From Parasphingorhabdus halotolerans (lineage in GTDB: Bacteria; Pseudomonadota; Alphaproteobacteria; Sphingomonadales; Sphingomonadaceae), in assembly GCF_012516475.1 (NCBI RefSeq), contig NZ_CP051217.1:2666001-2730000 (forward strand): DNA of 64,000 nt, read 5' to 3'. This document shows, in pieces, positions 23,563 to 32,437 of the stretch. Numbering within the stretch: the stretch's first letter is position 1; every line of letters starts with the position of its first letter. The translations under genes were made by a program, and so were the position numbers. Under the pieces are notes generated by a model, which was not told the origin of the DNA, ran no database searches, and saw nothing but the letters and a program-made list of their open reading frames with translations.

Positions 23563-24363
23563 ATGACAATCAAGACAATTTTGGTGGACGATGAGAAGCT
23601 CGCAATTCAGGGTCTGCAAATCCGCTTGGAGAAATTTGAAGATATCGAGATTGTTGATACTTGCAGCAATGGACGTGAGGCGATCCGCAAGATTAAGACG
23701 CTTAAGCCTGATCTGGTGTTTCTGGATATCCAGATGCCGGGATTTGACGGTTTCTCTGTGGTACAGGGCGTCATGGAAATCGAACCGCCATTGTTTATTT
23801 TCGTGACCGCTTATGCCGACCATGCGGTGCGCGCTTTCGAAGCGTCCGCGATTGATTATCTGGTCAAGCCTGTCGAGGAAGACCGACTGGCCGATGCGCT
23901 CGACCGGGTCCGCAAAAGACTCACCGAAAAACGCGGCGCAGAGGAGATTGAAAAGCTCAAAAATGTACTGAACGAAGTCGCGCCCAATGCGATTGCGGAT
24001 ATGGAACATAATGACGAACCAGCCGCCGCTAACCGATATGAAAAACTGATCAACGTCAAAGACCGTGGCCAGATTTTCCGGGTCGATGTGGATACGATTG
24101 AGCGGATAGATGCAGCGGGTGACTACATGTGTATTTATACAGCAGATAATTCCCTGATTTTGCGCGAGACAATGAAAGACCTGGAAAAGCGCCTCGATCC
24201 GCGCAACTTCCAGCGCGTCCACCGTTCTACAATCGTTAACCTCAGCCAGGTGCGTGAAGTGAAGCCGCACACCAACGGTGAGTGTTTTCTGGTACTCGGT
24301 TCAGGCGCGCAGGTGAAAGTATCACGCAGCTACCGCGATGTCGTCGCGCGGTTTGTCCATTAG
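23563..24363 (+). CDS. LytTR-family response regulator
   Basis: Cognate regulator of the preceding kinase, 266 residues. The receiver domain (1-120) carries Asp55 in LVFLDIQMPGFDG, the acidic pair DD at 9-10 and the lysine in SAIDYLVKPVEEDR. A linker leads to a LytTR DNA-binding domain (about 160-262) with GDYMCIY, RETMKDLEKRL, FQRVHRSTIVNL and the final SRSYRDVV. LytTR proteins bind direct repeats in promoters; the target genes here are not known. AAGGA is placed in the last codons of the kinase. Its stop overlaps the probable true end of tadA on the other strand. Confidence 0.95.
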   Translation: MTIKTILVDDEKLAIQGLQIRLEKFEDIEIVDTCSNGREAIRKIKTLKPDLVFLDIQMPGFDGFSVVQGVMEIEPPLFIFVTAYADHAVRAFEASAIDYLVKPVEEDRLADALDRVRKRLTEKRGAEEIEKLKNVLNEVAPNAIADMEHNDEPAAANRYEKLINVKDRGQIFRVDVDTIERIDAAGDYMCIYTADNSLILRETMKDLEKRLDPRNFQRVHRSTIVNLSQVREVKPHTNGECFLVLGSGAQVKVSRSYRDVVARFVH

Positions 24364-24823
24364 GTTCGGGGCGGCGCATCGCGAAAAATTCTTTGAGCAA
24401 TAGCGCCGCAGCATCGGCCTCGAATCCGCTATAAACGTCCGGCGCATGATGACAGGTTTCTTGGTCGAAAAACCTCACGCCACTCTCTACGGCACCCCCT
24501 TTGGGATCCGGTACACTATAATATAAGCGCCTAATTCTGGCATGGGAGATCATGCCTGCGCACATGGTGCAGGGTTCCAGCGTCACCCACAGATCGCAGT
24601 TATCAAGCCGGTCATTCTGTAGGTGCACCGCCGCCTCGCGCATGGCTACTATTTCTGCATGGGCGCTGGGATCTGCATTGGTGCGCGAGAGATTATATCC
24701 GCGTCCGATAATCGCGCCGTTGTGAACCACGACAGCGCCGACCGGTACTTCTCCGCGTTGTTGCGCCGTCCGAGCCAAGGCAAGCGCTTCAGGCATGAAA
24801 GAGGTGAACGGATCTTGAGCCAT
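24242..24823 (-). CDS. tadA: tRNA-specific adenosine deaminase TadA, C-terminus probably frameshifted
   Basis: TadA converts A34 to inosine in tRNA-Arg(ACG). The zinc deaminase motifs are intact: His55-Ala-Glu57 and Pro-Cys85-x-x-Cys88. The family ends shortly after LLKEFF, but here the frame runs on for about 40 residues antisense to the response regulator. Adding one C to the CCCC run read on this strand (plus-strand G run 24368-24371) gives RRPRT and a stop at 24360-24362, a normal length with a 4-base convergent overlap. I therefore think the listed end at 24242 is an artefact of a one-base loss. The start is the ATG at 24823; ribosome site weak. Confidence 0.9.
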   Translation of the reverse strand: MAQDPFTSFMPEALALARTAQQRGEVPVGAVVVHNGAIIGRGYNLSRTNADPSAHAEIVAMREAAVHLQNDRLDNCDLWVTLEPCTMCAGMISHARIRRLYYSVPDPKGGAVESGVRFFDQETCHHAPDVYSGFEADAAALLLKEFFAMRRPEPNGQTARRHRGSCVILSPARLNRVPENTHRWCAASLHAPG

Positions 24824-24972
24824 GATGAGGCGACTAGCGCGAAAGCCGCGCATTGGCCAGAACAGGAAGCAATTATCTCCCCGCAATGCTTGACGAACCG
24901 GCAGATTGTGGTTAGGTGCCCACTCTTTCCCGCATGGGAATCACTCAACAACAAAAAAATTGGACTTATGCG

Positions 24973-25263
24973 ATGTCGCGGATTTGCGAACTGACAGGTA
25001 AAACTCGGATGGTGGGTAATAATGTTTCCCACGCGAAAAACCGGACCAAGAAAACCTTTTTGCCCAACCTGCAAAATGTGACCTTGCTGTCCGATGCTCT
25101 GCAAAAAGGTGTCAAACTGCGTGTTTCAACCCATGGCATACGGTCGGTTGAGCATGTCGGTGGTCTTGACAACTGGTTGTTGAAAACATCGGACGACAAG
25201 CTGAGCCTCAAGGCGCGCCGTCTGAAAAAGGAAATCGTCAAAAAGCAGCCTGCTGCCGCTTAA
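24973..25263 (+). CDS. rpmB: 50S ribosomal protein L28
   Basis: Ribosomal protein bL28, 96 residues. [20 protein letters not shown], the [15 protein letters not shown] block and [17 protein letters not shown] are family hallmarks. The zinc-binding cysteines of some L28 proteins are absent apart from Cys5. I chose the ATG at 24973, the conserved N-terminus, with GGA 8 bases upstream; a longer frame from 24916 has no homology. An intrinsic terminator follows 38 bases after the stop. Confidence 0.97.
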   Translation: MSRICELTGKTRMVGNNVSHAKNRTKKTFLPNLQNVTLLSDALQKGVKLRVSTHGIRSVEHVGGLDNWLLKTSDDKLSLKARRLKKEIVKKQPAAA

Positions 25264-25285
25264 GCGAATCGCATATCTGGCTTGG

Positions 25286-26371
25286 CTATTGGCCGAGCGA
25301 TGAAAAGCCGGGGTCCGCTCCGGCTTTTTCTTTGCCTGGGATTGCAGGCGGTCCCTTGCGTTTCTGTTTGCCTTTAAGCAGACGGAATTTCAGTAATATC
25401 GTCTCCTGCACGGCGTTGAAATTATCATCCGATGCGATCCAGATGATTTTTTCGCCGCCTTCTTCAGTCACAGCCAAGGCTTCCATATTGTCCACCCGCA
25501 TCGGCGGTTTGAGCGTCGCAATTTTAGTGGACGTCCAGACACGATCCGGTTTTATCTCCGAAGGCTTGGCGACCGACAGGATCGCTGACACGCCGTCGAG
25601 TGGCGTAAAACGACGGTGCAGCAACAAAGCCTGATCATTCCCAAAAAGAACCGCATCGGTCAGATTATAGCCATCCGGCGGTTGATATCCAAAACGTACT
25701 GATTTGGTGTCGGGTTCGGCGGGATCGCCGTCAAATATAAGCGCCTGATAACCGCCTTTTGAGAAAGGAGCCTTCTCGGAAAAGACCAGAAACCGATTTT
25801 CGCCGGTTTTTTGATCGACAAGGCGAAGCATGGCTTCTGCTCCACCATTTTGCGGCCATTTCTGCATTTTCGGAACCTTTTGCGACGCCTCCTTACGCGC
25901 AAAGGAAGGACCATAGCGCCAGAGCTCGTGGTGATGCTCATAGCCTACCCAATATTGCCCAGTGCGCGGATCATATACCAGCGATTCTGCATCCCATTTT
26001 TCTTTCGCAAATTCGTTCATTTTGGCCGGCCCATCGGGCAACGGCGCAATAAACGGGCGTACGGCCTTGTTGTTTTGTTCATCCAGAGTGAAGCCAATCA
26101 ACACACCCGCGTCGCTCAAAAAGAAAAAGCGGTTATCAGCAAGTGCAAGCATTGATGAAATGCCACCGAAATCACCATTGCCGCTGGTCATTCTCCAGCC
26201 TGCCAAAAATTCCAGTCGGCCAACGCTTGTTCGCAGAGGGTTATCAGAACTGAAGCGGATTGGTTCCAGGTTGATATACTGGCTGTTGTTTTTCGGCGGC
26301 GTTGGCCCGTGAACATAAGTTACAGGAACCAGAAAAAAGAGCAGAGAAAGGCAGGCGAACAATCGGGTCAC
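25286..26371 (-). CDS. Phytase-like esterase domain protein (exported)
   Basis: A 361-residue exported protein of the group annotated as esterase-like activity of phytase. A signal peptide (MTRLFACLSLLFFLVPVTYVHG) is followed by a beta-propeller-like domain with FGGISSMLALADNRFFFLSDAG, KWDAESLVYDPRTGQYWVGYE, GGAEAMLRL and RVDNMEALAV. The enzymatic activity of the family is mostly unproven. The GTG start at 26371 has AGGAG 7 bases upstream. The last 15 codons overlap the rpmB terminator hairpin, whose arms encode part of the Lys/Pro/Gly-rich tail. Confidence 0.85.
   Translation of the reverse strand: MTRLFACLSLLFFLVPVTYVHGPTPPKNNSQYINLEPIRFSSDNPLRTSVGRLEFLAGWRMTSGNGDFGGISSMLALADNRFFFLSDAGVLIGFTLDEQNNKAVRPFIAPLPDGPAKMNEFAKEKWDAESLVYDPRTGQYWVGYEHHHELWRYGPSFARKEASQKVPKMQKWPQNGGAEAMLRLVDQKTGENRFLVFSEKAPFSKGGYQALIFDGDPAEPDTKSVRFGYQPPDGYNLTDAVLFGNDQALLLHRRFTPLDGVSAILSVAKPSEIKPDRVWTSTKIATLKPPMRVDNMEALAVTEEGGEKIIWIASDDNFNAVQETILLKFRLLKGKQKRKGPPAIPGKEKAGADPGFSSLGQ
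25302..25330 (+). terminator. Rho-independent terminator of rpmB
   Basis: GAAAAGCCGG (25302-25311) and CCGGCTTTTTC (25320-25330) form a GC-rich stem ending in a T-run on the plus strand and, being symmetric, a run of T on the minus strand too. It follows the rpmB stop by 38 bases and lies inside the 3' coding end of the convergent esterase gene. Confidence 0.85.
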
Positions 26372-26473
26372 ACCGCGTCTCCTAACCGATTAACCGCTGG
26401 AAATATATTCTATTCTGGACGCTGGCGTGAAAGATAAGCTAAACGGCGGCCAGAACATGTAGGACGCCCGACT

Positions 26474-27181
26474 ATGAAGAAAATATACCCTGATGCGGCC
26501 GCTGCGCTCGAAGGTTTGCTATTTGATGGCATGCATCTTTGTGTCGGCGGATTTGGCCTTTGTGGTATTCCCGAACGGCTGATTGACGCGCTGCGAGATG
26601 CTGGCGTCAAAGACCTCACTATCGCTTCCAACAATGCCGGTATTGATAATGAAGGACTGGGCAAGCTGCTGCGATCTAGGCAGGTAAAAAAAATGATCTC
26701 GTCTTATGTCGGTGAAAACAAGGAATTCGAGCGACAATTTCTGTCTGGCGAACTCGAAGTGGAATTTTGTCCGCAAGGGACTTTGGCGGAGCGCTGCCGT
26801 GCAGGCGGAGCAGGGATTCCTGGCTTTTATACCAAAACAGGCGTTGGCACGCAGGTCGCCGAGGGCAAGGAAGTGAAAGAATTTGACGGCGAAGATTATA
26901 TACTTGAGCGCGGCATATTTGCTGACGTCTGCCTGATAAAAGGCTGGAAAGCGGACATGGCGGGCAATCTTATCTTCCGCAAGACCGCCCGCAACTTCAA
27001 CGCGCCGATGGCCACGGCTGGGAAAATCTGCGTCGCGGAGGTGGAAGAGATCGTCGAAGTTGGCGCGCTGGACCCTGATGCCATTCATCTGCCGAGCATT
27101 TATGTAAAGCGCCTGATCTGCGGTGCGCCCTATGACAAGAAAATCGAGTTCCTGATGACGCGTGAACGGGAAACTGCTTGA
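26474..27181 (+). CDS. 3-oxoacid CoA-transferase subunit A-like
   Basis: The alpha subunit of a family I CoA-transferase, 235 residues, moving CoA from an acyl-CoA to a carboxylic or 3-oxo acid. The glycine-rich CoA-binding stretch [17 protein letters not shown] is at residues 23-39, with [15 protein letters not shown] and [19 protein letters not shown] after it. The beta subunit is encoded 0.9 kb downstream, separated by a lipoprotein gene. Its TGA stop overlaps the ATG of that gene (TGATG). It opens the catabolic region of the window. Acetoacetyl-CoA or succinyl-CoA transfer is the usual reaction; the true substrate is not fixed by sequence. Confidence 0.93.
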   Translation: MKKIYPDAAAALEGLLFDGMHLCVGGFGLCGIPERLIDALRDAGVKDLTIASNNAGIDNEGLGKLLRSRQVKKMISSYVGENKEFERQFLSGELEVEFCPQGTLAERCRAGGAGIPGFYTKTGVGTQVAEGKEVKEFDGEDYILERGIFADVCLIKGWKADMAGNLIFRKTARNFNAPMATAGKICVAEVEEIVEVGALDPDAIHLPSIYVKRLICGAPYDKKIEFLMTRERETA

Positions 27182-28110
27182 TGCAGCCCAGGCATCTATC
27201 CTTGTTGGCAATCTCTGTAGTGCCTCTGCTTTCCGGTTGTGTCGCCGCGCTATTGCCAATCGCGGCTGCCGGTATGATGGGCAAGACCGAGATAGACCGG
27301 GTAAAGGCGAAGAGGGAATTTGTAGCGAGCGGTGCGGTGGAGGTTTTTCTTCCGACAAATGTCGATACGGTATTGGCCGCTGAAACATCCGATTCTCGAA
27401 CCGACTTCACCGGGCAGGGTGGCGCAATCGATGAGCCTGACACGGCCTTGAGCGATGAGAGCCGACAATATCTTTCCCGGTTTTTCAGGCCTCTGGACGT
27501 GCTACAACCGCGACCATATGATGATTTCGCGCGTTATGCCTTGGGCCAGGCGGTCAAATTGGAAGCCGGCGAGGGGGTCAAGTCGGCAGTTCTCGTGCCG
27601 CGTGTCGACATCTTCAAGCCAAAAACAGTGCGCTGTGAAGGCAAGCCTCTGGCCGTACTCATCGATATGGACGACAAGTCGAACAGCGGCTGGTCCCGCT
27701 CGGAAACACTTTACCGTCAAAACGGTCTGGTAGAGGCGCTTGGCGAGTTGCGAGCTGCCAAAATTAGTGTGATCTGGTTGTCGGACGAACCCAGTGTCTT
27801 ATCCGACCGGATCAGCGCGATATTGAAGGATGCCGAGCTGTCAGCGAGTGGCGCTGATGATTTCCTGTTTCTCGACCGGGGCGGTGAAGACCGCAAGCAG
27901 GAACGCCGCTGGGACGCGGCCAACAACTACTGCATTGTGGCTATGGCCGGGGACAGCCGCTCGGATTTTGATGAACTATACGATTATCTGCGTGACCCTG
28001 ATGGCGCGATAACTTTGGAGCATATGTTTGGTAATGGCTGGTTTATCGCACCGCCACCGCTGGTCACCAGCGCCGGAGATGATGCCGTCGAACTCGAAGA
28101 AGAAGGATAA
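27181..28110 (+). CDS. HAD-type acid phosphatase-like lipoprotein
   Basis: A predicted lipoprotein of 309 residues with the lipobox LLSGC (Cys20) and a HAD-fold domain related to class B/C acid phosphatases and the e(P4) group. Motif I reads VLIDMDDKS (Asp-x-Asp, about residue 160), motif II SVIWLSDE and the distal motif GDSRSDFDE. It would hydrolyse phosphomonoesters at the cell surface or periplasm. It starts at the ATG overlapping the stop of the CoA-transferase A gene and ends 3 bases before the B gene, so it is translated in the same operon. Such an insertion between two subunits of one enzyme is odd. Confidence 0.85.
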   Translation: MQPRHLSLLAISVVPLLSGCVAALLPIAAAGMMGKTEIDRVKAKREFVASGAVEVFLPTNVDTVLAAETSDSRTDFTGQGGAIDEPDTALSDESRQYLSRFFRPLDVLQPRPYDDFARYALGQAVKLEAGEGVKSAVLVPRVDIFKPKTVRCEGKPLAVLIDMDDKSNSGWSRSETLYRQNGLVEALGELRAAKISVIWLSDEPSVLSDRISAILKDAELSASGADDFLFLDRGGEDRKQERRWDAANNYCIVAMAGDSRSDFDELYDYLRDPDGAITLEHMFGNGWFIAPPPLVTSAGDDAVELEEEG

Positions 28111-28113
28111 CAA

Positions 28114-28755
28114 ATGCCTTGGGACAGAAACCAGATGGCGGCGCGGGCTGCCAAGGAGCTGCACGACGGCTATTATGTCAACCTTGGTATTGGTATCCCG
28201 ACGCTGGTTGCAAACCATATTCCGGATGGTGTGGAAGTAACACTGCAATCTGAAAACGGAATGCTTGGCATCGGGCCGTTCCCTTATGAAGGCGAAGAAG
28301 ATCCCGATCTGATTAACGCGGGCAAGCAAACGATCAGCGAGCTGCCTTCAACGAGCTATTTTGGCAGTTCCGACAGTTTCGCGATGATCCGTGGCGGTCA
28401 TATAGATCTGACCGTATTGGGCGCGATGGAAGTGGCTGAAAATGGTGATATCGCCAACTGGATGATCCCCGGGAAAATGATCAAGGGCATGGGCGGTGCG
28501 ATGGATCTGGTTGCAGGCGTCAAGAAGATCATTGTGGTGATGGATCACTGTGCCAAGGATGGATCGCCCAAATTTATTCCCAATTGCACACTGCCGCTGA
28601 CCGGCACCAATGTGGTGGATATGATTATCACTGACCTTTGTGTGTTCCAACGGACAGACCATGATAGCCAGTTCCGGCTGATCGAGCTGGCACCGAATGT
28701 GAACGCGGAGGACGTCGCGGCCAAGACCACCGCACAATATGGGGTTGCTGTCTAG
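28114..28755 (+). CDS. 3-oxoacid CoA-transferase subunit B-like
   Basis: The beta subunit of the CoA-transferase whose alpha subunit is at 26474-27181, 213 residues. The catalytic glutamate is Glu47 in [13 protein letters not shown], which forms the CoA thioester intermediate, and the [14 protein letters not shown] and [14 protein letters not shown] blocks are normal. AAGGA stands 6 bases before the ATG. The intervening phosphatase gene means the two subunits are separated by about 930 bases but remain in one operon. A serine hydrolase gene follows after 9 bases. Confidence 0.95.
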   Translation: MPWDRNQMAARAAKELHDGYYVNLGIGIPTLVANHIPDGVEVTLQSENGMLGIGPFPYEGEEDPDLINAGKQTISELPSTSYFGSSDSFAMIRGGHIDLTVLGAMEVAENGDIANWMIPGKMIKGMGGAMDLVAGVKKIIVVMDHCAKDGSPKFIPNCTLPLTGTNVVDMIITDLCVFQRTDHDSQFRLIELAPNVNAEDVAAKTTAQYGVAV

Positions 28756-28764
28756 CAGCGCACA

Positions 28765-30039
28765 ATGAAAAAACTGCTAGTTCTATTATTCGCGCTGGCT
28801 GCGATCTCGCTCGTTGTCTGGTACAGTTATCGGGCGTTTACCGGACAGCAGGTGGATTTTCCGGTCATGGCGGCAGGAATAGCGGGTCCGAAGGATACAC
28901 TACCTGACACTCCCGAAGAATGGGATGGCCGGATCGATTATCGCGCGCTGGACCGGCAGCTGGTCGCGCTCTCGCTACGACCCGAAATGGCTGGTCTTGC
29001 GGTGGCCATTGTTGAAGATGGCGAGCTTCGCTTTGTCAGCACCTATGGCGTAACCGACAAACGGTCGCGCGAGCCGGTAACGCCGGAAACCGTGTTCCGC
29101 TGGGCTTCGGTTTCAAAGACTGTCGCAGGAACATTGGCCGCCAGACTGGTGACCGAAGGCAAGCTTGATATCGATCAGCCGCTCGCCAGATGGAACAGTA
29201 CACTGCGTCTGCCAGGCGGCGCGAATGACTATGTGACGCTCGCCCAGCTCATGTCGCATCGCAGCGGGCTCACCAAAAATGCGTTTGACCGCAAACTTGA
29301 GGATGGAGACAGCCCCGGACTGCTCCGCAACCAGCTCGCCACGGCACCGTTGCAATGCGTTCCAGGTGAGTGCCACACTTACCAGAATATCGCGTTCGAT
29401 GCGTCAAGCGAGATATTGGGAGCCGCTGCCGGCGAACCTTATCCGCAAGCGGTTGAGGACAATTTGTTTAAACCGCTCGGCATGACCAGCGCCAAATTTG
29501 GCATGGCAGGCCTGACCGGCGCTAAAAGCTGGGCGCACCCGCATCGTGGATATGAGGTGCGCGTGCCGGTGGAATCATATTGGCGCTTGCCCGCCGCAGC
29601 CGGAGTCAACAGCAATATCCTGGATATGGCGCGGTGGATGCAGGCGCAGATGGGTGAAAACAGTGATGTTCTCCCGAGCGAAGCTCTGATGCTGGCCCAT
29701 GCCCCACTTACCAAAACGCCCCGGCTCTACAGTGGTGACCTTGCGCGCGCGCTTTCTAACGCCGCTTATGGGCTGGGCTGGCGCAGCGTCACTTATGCAG
29801 GACATCGGCTGATTGGTCATTCAGGAGCGGTAGACGGGTTTCGCGCCACGATGATTTTCGATCCGGTGACACGCACGGGCGTGGTCGCGATGTGGAATAG
29901 CGGGTGGGGTATTCCGTTTCGCATTCCCTTTGCTGCGCTCGACAGCTATTATCGTCGCGAGACCAGCAATTGGCTGGACACGAGCGACATTCCGCTTCCC
30001 GATCCGCCACCGGTTGAGACGGGAACTATGAGCCAGTGA
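28765..30039 (+). CDS. Serine hydrolase, beta-lactamase family
   Basis: A penicillin-binding-protein-like serine hydrolase of 424 residues, anchored by an N-terminal helix (residues 3-20). The active-site motifs are Ser115-Val-Ser-Lys118, Tyr206-Gln-Asn208 and the late GHSGAVDG (HxG). The group covers class C beta-lactamase-like esterases, peptidases and EstB-type carboxylesterases; with its place in a catabolic operon an esterase role is possible. Substrate not determinable. A short Pro-rich tail ends the protein. Confidence 0.88.
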   Translation: MKKLLVLLFALAAISLVVWYSYRAFTGQQVDFPVMAAGIAGPKDTLPDTPEEWDGRIDYRALDRQLVALSLRPEMAGLAVAIVEDGELRFVSTYGVTDKRSREPVTPETVFRWASVSKTVAGTLAARLVTEGKLDIDQPLARWNSTLRLPGGANDYVTLAQLMSHRSGLTKNAFDRKLEDGDSPGLLRNQLATAPLQCVPGECHTYQNIAFDASSEILGAAAGEPYPQAVEDNLFKPLGMTSAKFGMAGLTGAKSWAHPHRGYEVRVPVESYWRLPAAAGVNSNILDMARWMQAQMGENSDVLPSEALMLAHAPLTKTPRLYSGDLARALSNAAYGLGWRSVTYAGHRLIGHSGAVDGFRATMIFDPVTRTGVVAMWNSGWGIPFRIPFAALDSYYRRETSNWLDTSDIPLPDPPPVETGTMSQ

Positions 30040-30132
30040 TCACCAGAGTTTAGATTCTGCACCATGTTGCCTTATTGTTGGCAGAATATATGATGTTTCC
30101 AGTTGATATTTTGAGCCAGGGGCCGTAACCGC

Positions 30133-31065
30133 ATGAAGATGATTATCTTGACCATATTGGCGCTGGTCGCTGCCGTTGGCCTTTATCTCTATTCGGCTTC
30201 CCCTCCGGGATTGCTGAGCAAATACGATGCGGTGATGGGTGGTGGCTCGGGCACCAAACTGGTTGGTCAAGACATAGCTTTTGGTGACCATGGCCAGATG
30301 CTTGATGTGTGGGGCGCTAACGACATGGTGGCTGATTCCAAAAAACCGGTATTGATATTCTGGCATGGCGGCGGATGGGTTAAAGGATCCCGCCAGGATT
30401 ATGCTTTCGCCGCCAAGGCCTTTGCGAAAGCGGGGTTTATCGTTGTCGTTCCCGATTACCGCAAGGTACCACAGGTGCATTTCCCCGCATTTATTGAAGA
30501 TGGCGCGCAGGCTGTGCGCTGGGTGCAGGATAATATCGCGAAATATGGCGGGGATCCTGAGCGGCTTGCGTTTTCAGGGCATAGTGCGGGCGCGCATACG
30601 GCTGTGCTGCTGGCGCTCGACCCGAGCTGGCTTGCGGCCGCCGGCGTGAAAATTTCCTCGGTGCGTGCTGTGGTTGGGATGAGTGGCCCCTATGATTTCT
30701 ATCCATTCGATAAAAAACGTTCGATTGACGCTATGAGCAAATATAAGAAACCCGAGCGGACCCAGCCGGTAAATTTTGCAAGGGCAGATGCGCCGGCGAT
30801 GCTGCTGCTAACCAGCAGTGAAGACACAACGGTGCGGCCTTATAATGCCGTCAACCTAACGTCCAAGCTGGAAGGGGCCGGAGCTAAGGTGGAGATGATC
30901 AACTATAAAGGGTTGGATCACGAAGATGTGGTGATGGCCCTGTCGATCCCGTTTCGCGATAAGGCGACGGTCCTGACAGACAGCGTTACCTTCCTGAAAG
31001 CAAATGTGATCAGCGCCGTGCAACCGCTAGCGCAAACAGCCCCCGGTCACCCATCTCCCAAGTAA
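30133..31065 (+). CDS. Alpha/beta hydrolase (BD-FAE/HSL-like)
   Basis: A membrane-anchored or exported alpha/beta hydrolase of 310 residues; the first 20 residues form a signal or anchor helix. The oxyanion loop WHGGGWVKGSRQ (about residues 77-88) and the nucleophile elbow FSGHSAGAH with Ser151 show the hormone-sensitive-lipase-like type; the acid and base lie in SSEDTTV and LDHEDVV. It probably cleaves carboxylic esters. The last 56 bases overlap the convergent SnoaL-like gene. It continues the run of plus-strand genes after the serine hydrolase. Confidence 0.9.
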   Translation: MKMIILTILALVAAVGLYLYSASPPGLLSKYDAVMGGGSGTKLVGQDIAFGDHGQMLDVWGANDMVADSKKPVLIFWHGGGWVKGSRQDYAFAAKAFAKAGFIVVVPDYRKVPQVHFPAFIEDGAQAVRWVQDNIAKYGGDPERLAFSGHSAGAHTAVLLALDPSWLAAAGVKISSVRAVVGMSGPYDFYPFDKKRSIDAMSKYKKPERTQPVNFARADAPAMLLLTSSEDTTVRPYNAVNLTSKLEGAGAKVEMINYKGLDHEDVVMALSIPFRDKATVLTDSVTFLKANVISAVQPLAQTAPGHPSPK

Positions 31066-31471
31066 CGTTCAGCTGAGTTTCGTGGATCAGCCAGCCGGTC
31101 CCATTGCGCGCCAGTTGGTGGACATAATATCCGCCTATAGAGTGCATCTCCCGCAAATCACCAGTCACAAGATGATGATGCGCGGATACATAGCAAGTGC
31201 AGGTCGCATTATCGCCGTTCACTGCAACGGCGAAATTCGTGAGTACATGCTGGGTTGCATCAAACGGCTCGAGCGCAGCGCGGACGCCTGTCACCCAGTC
31301 ATCAGCAGCCATCGTCACCGCAGGATCGCCGGACCAGCTGGAAAAATCCATGGTGATTTCGTCGGTAAAGATCGAGCGGTATAATTCCCACTTGTGCTGA
31401 TCTATGCCGGTGGAATAGTTCAGCACATGGTTGGTAATTTTCGTCCGGTCGACTAGCTCTTCGTGGGTCAT
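31010..31471 (-). CDS. NTF2/SnoaL-like protein
   Basis: A 153-residue cone-fold protein of the SnoaL/NTF2 superfamily, often isomerases, dehydratases or ring-hydroxylation accessory proteins. Visible features: TKITNHVLNYSTGIDQHKWELY, an aspartate-rich FTDEITMDFSSWSGDP stretch, then TQHVLTNFAVAV and the terminal HETQLNVTWEMGDRGLF. The ATG at 31471 has GAGGGAG 6 bases before it; a longer frame from 31600 overlaps the isomerase-like gene and is rejected. It follows that gene by 10 bases and is its operon partner. Confidence 0.87.
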   Translation of the reverse strand: MTHEELVDRTKITNHVLNYSTGIDQHKWELYRSIFTDEITMDFSSWSGDPAVTMAADDWVTGVRAALEPFDATQHVLTNFAVAVNGDNATCTCYVSAHHHLVTGDLREMHSIGGYYVHQLARNGTGWLIHETQLNVTWEMGDRGLFALAVARR

Positions 31472-31481
31472 GATATCTCCC

Positions 31482-32270
31482 TCATTGCAATAAACTTTGG
31501 CTGGCATGAACGGCGCGGGTCGCCCAGGCTTTCGGGCTAATCCCGCCAGTGTGCGGCACCTCAATATCAATATCGACATGGTCGCCGAGCAAGGTGACAA
31601 ATTCTTTTAACGGAAAGATTCCATCTCCGGGAATTTGCCGGTTCATGGCTTCTGCAATATAGTCGTCAGATAGCCGAAAGTCAGGGCCATCGCAGATTTG
31701 GGCATAGCCAATCATTTCAGGGTCCAAAGCCTCCATCTGTTCCAAGGCACCGCCGGTGCGAAACAGATGCAGCGCATCAATCGCGATTTTCAGATTAGCT
31801 TGGCCCATGCGGTCGTGCCAGGCCTTCGCGGCGATGAGGCTATCGCACCCTTTGGCAAAGCCGGTAAACTCCAGGCCGACTTCCATTCCAAGCGAAGTCG
31901 CGAGGGCGCATAGCTTGGCGAGCTGGTCTTCCGCCCGAATGATGCTGGTTTCATGAATATGGGTGACCGCACGCGTCGCTCCCAAATCCGCAGCCAGTTC
32001 CAGCGCACCAGTATATTCAGAGACATCGCAATCCGGCATGATCGGGAAATATTCGGCATTGATGATCGAGACGTGGTGGTCCCGCAGAAATTTTTTGAAA
32101 GAACCTGCATTATCGGCGTCGACGACTGGAAACATGTTCGATCCGCCTGCATGTCGCGGAGATGCGGTAAACAGACACACACGGCGCAATCTCATCTCAG
32201 CTGCAAAGCGCACCAGTCCTTCGGGGCCGCCGTCCATCATCGTAATCTGGTGAAGTGCCAATTCGCGCAT
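31482..32270 (-). CDS. Sugar phosphate isomerase/epimerase-like TIM barrel
   Basis: A 262-residue TIM-barrel protein of the xylose-isomerase-like AP endonuclease 2 family. It begins MRELALHQITMMDGGPEG, and the barrel strands carry HIHETS, GLEFTGFAKG and the metal-ligand-like IAIDALHLFRTGG and EVPHTGG. Family members isomerise or epimerise sugars and polyols or open inosose rings; the substrate is not clear here. It is the first gene of a two-gene minus-strand operon with the SnoaL-like protein and is divergent from the acyl-CoA synthetase. Confidence 0.88.
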   Translation of the reverse strand: MRELALHQITMMDGGPEGLVRFAAEMRLRRVCLFTASPRHAGGSNMFPVVDADNAGSFKKFLRDHHVSIINAEYFPIMPDCDVSEYTGALELAADLGATRAVTHIHETSIIRAEDQLAKLCALATSLGMEVGLEFTGFAKGCDSLIAAKAWHDRMGQANLKIAIDALHLFRTGGALEQMEALDPEMIGYAQICDGPDFRLSDDYIAEAMNRQIPGDGIFPLKEFVTLLGDHVDIDIEVPHTGGISPKAWATRAVHASQSLLQ

Positions 32271-32437
32271 CGCTTTTGTTTACAAGGCTGCGCTCGTATT
32301 TCACCTATGCAATTGGAGCAGAAGCGGACTGAAAGCTAATGAATATGCTAGGTCGCGTTGATCAGCGGCGGCTCTAGACTGCACATCGGAGAAACAAACC
32401 GGCGCAAGGAAGCAAGTCCGGGAAAAAAGGAATCAGA

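Noticed and set aside
23449..24270. Long minus-strand frame opposite the LytTR regulator
   Set aside because: It is the mirror of a clear response regulator, has no recognisable domain and no ribosome site.
26519..27388. 289-codon minus-strand frame opposite the CoA-transferase alpha gene
   Set aside because: Shadow frame with no domain; the plus-strand gene is certain.
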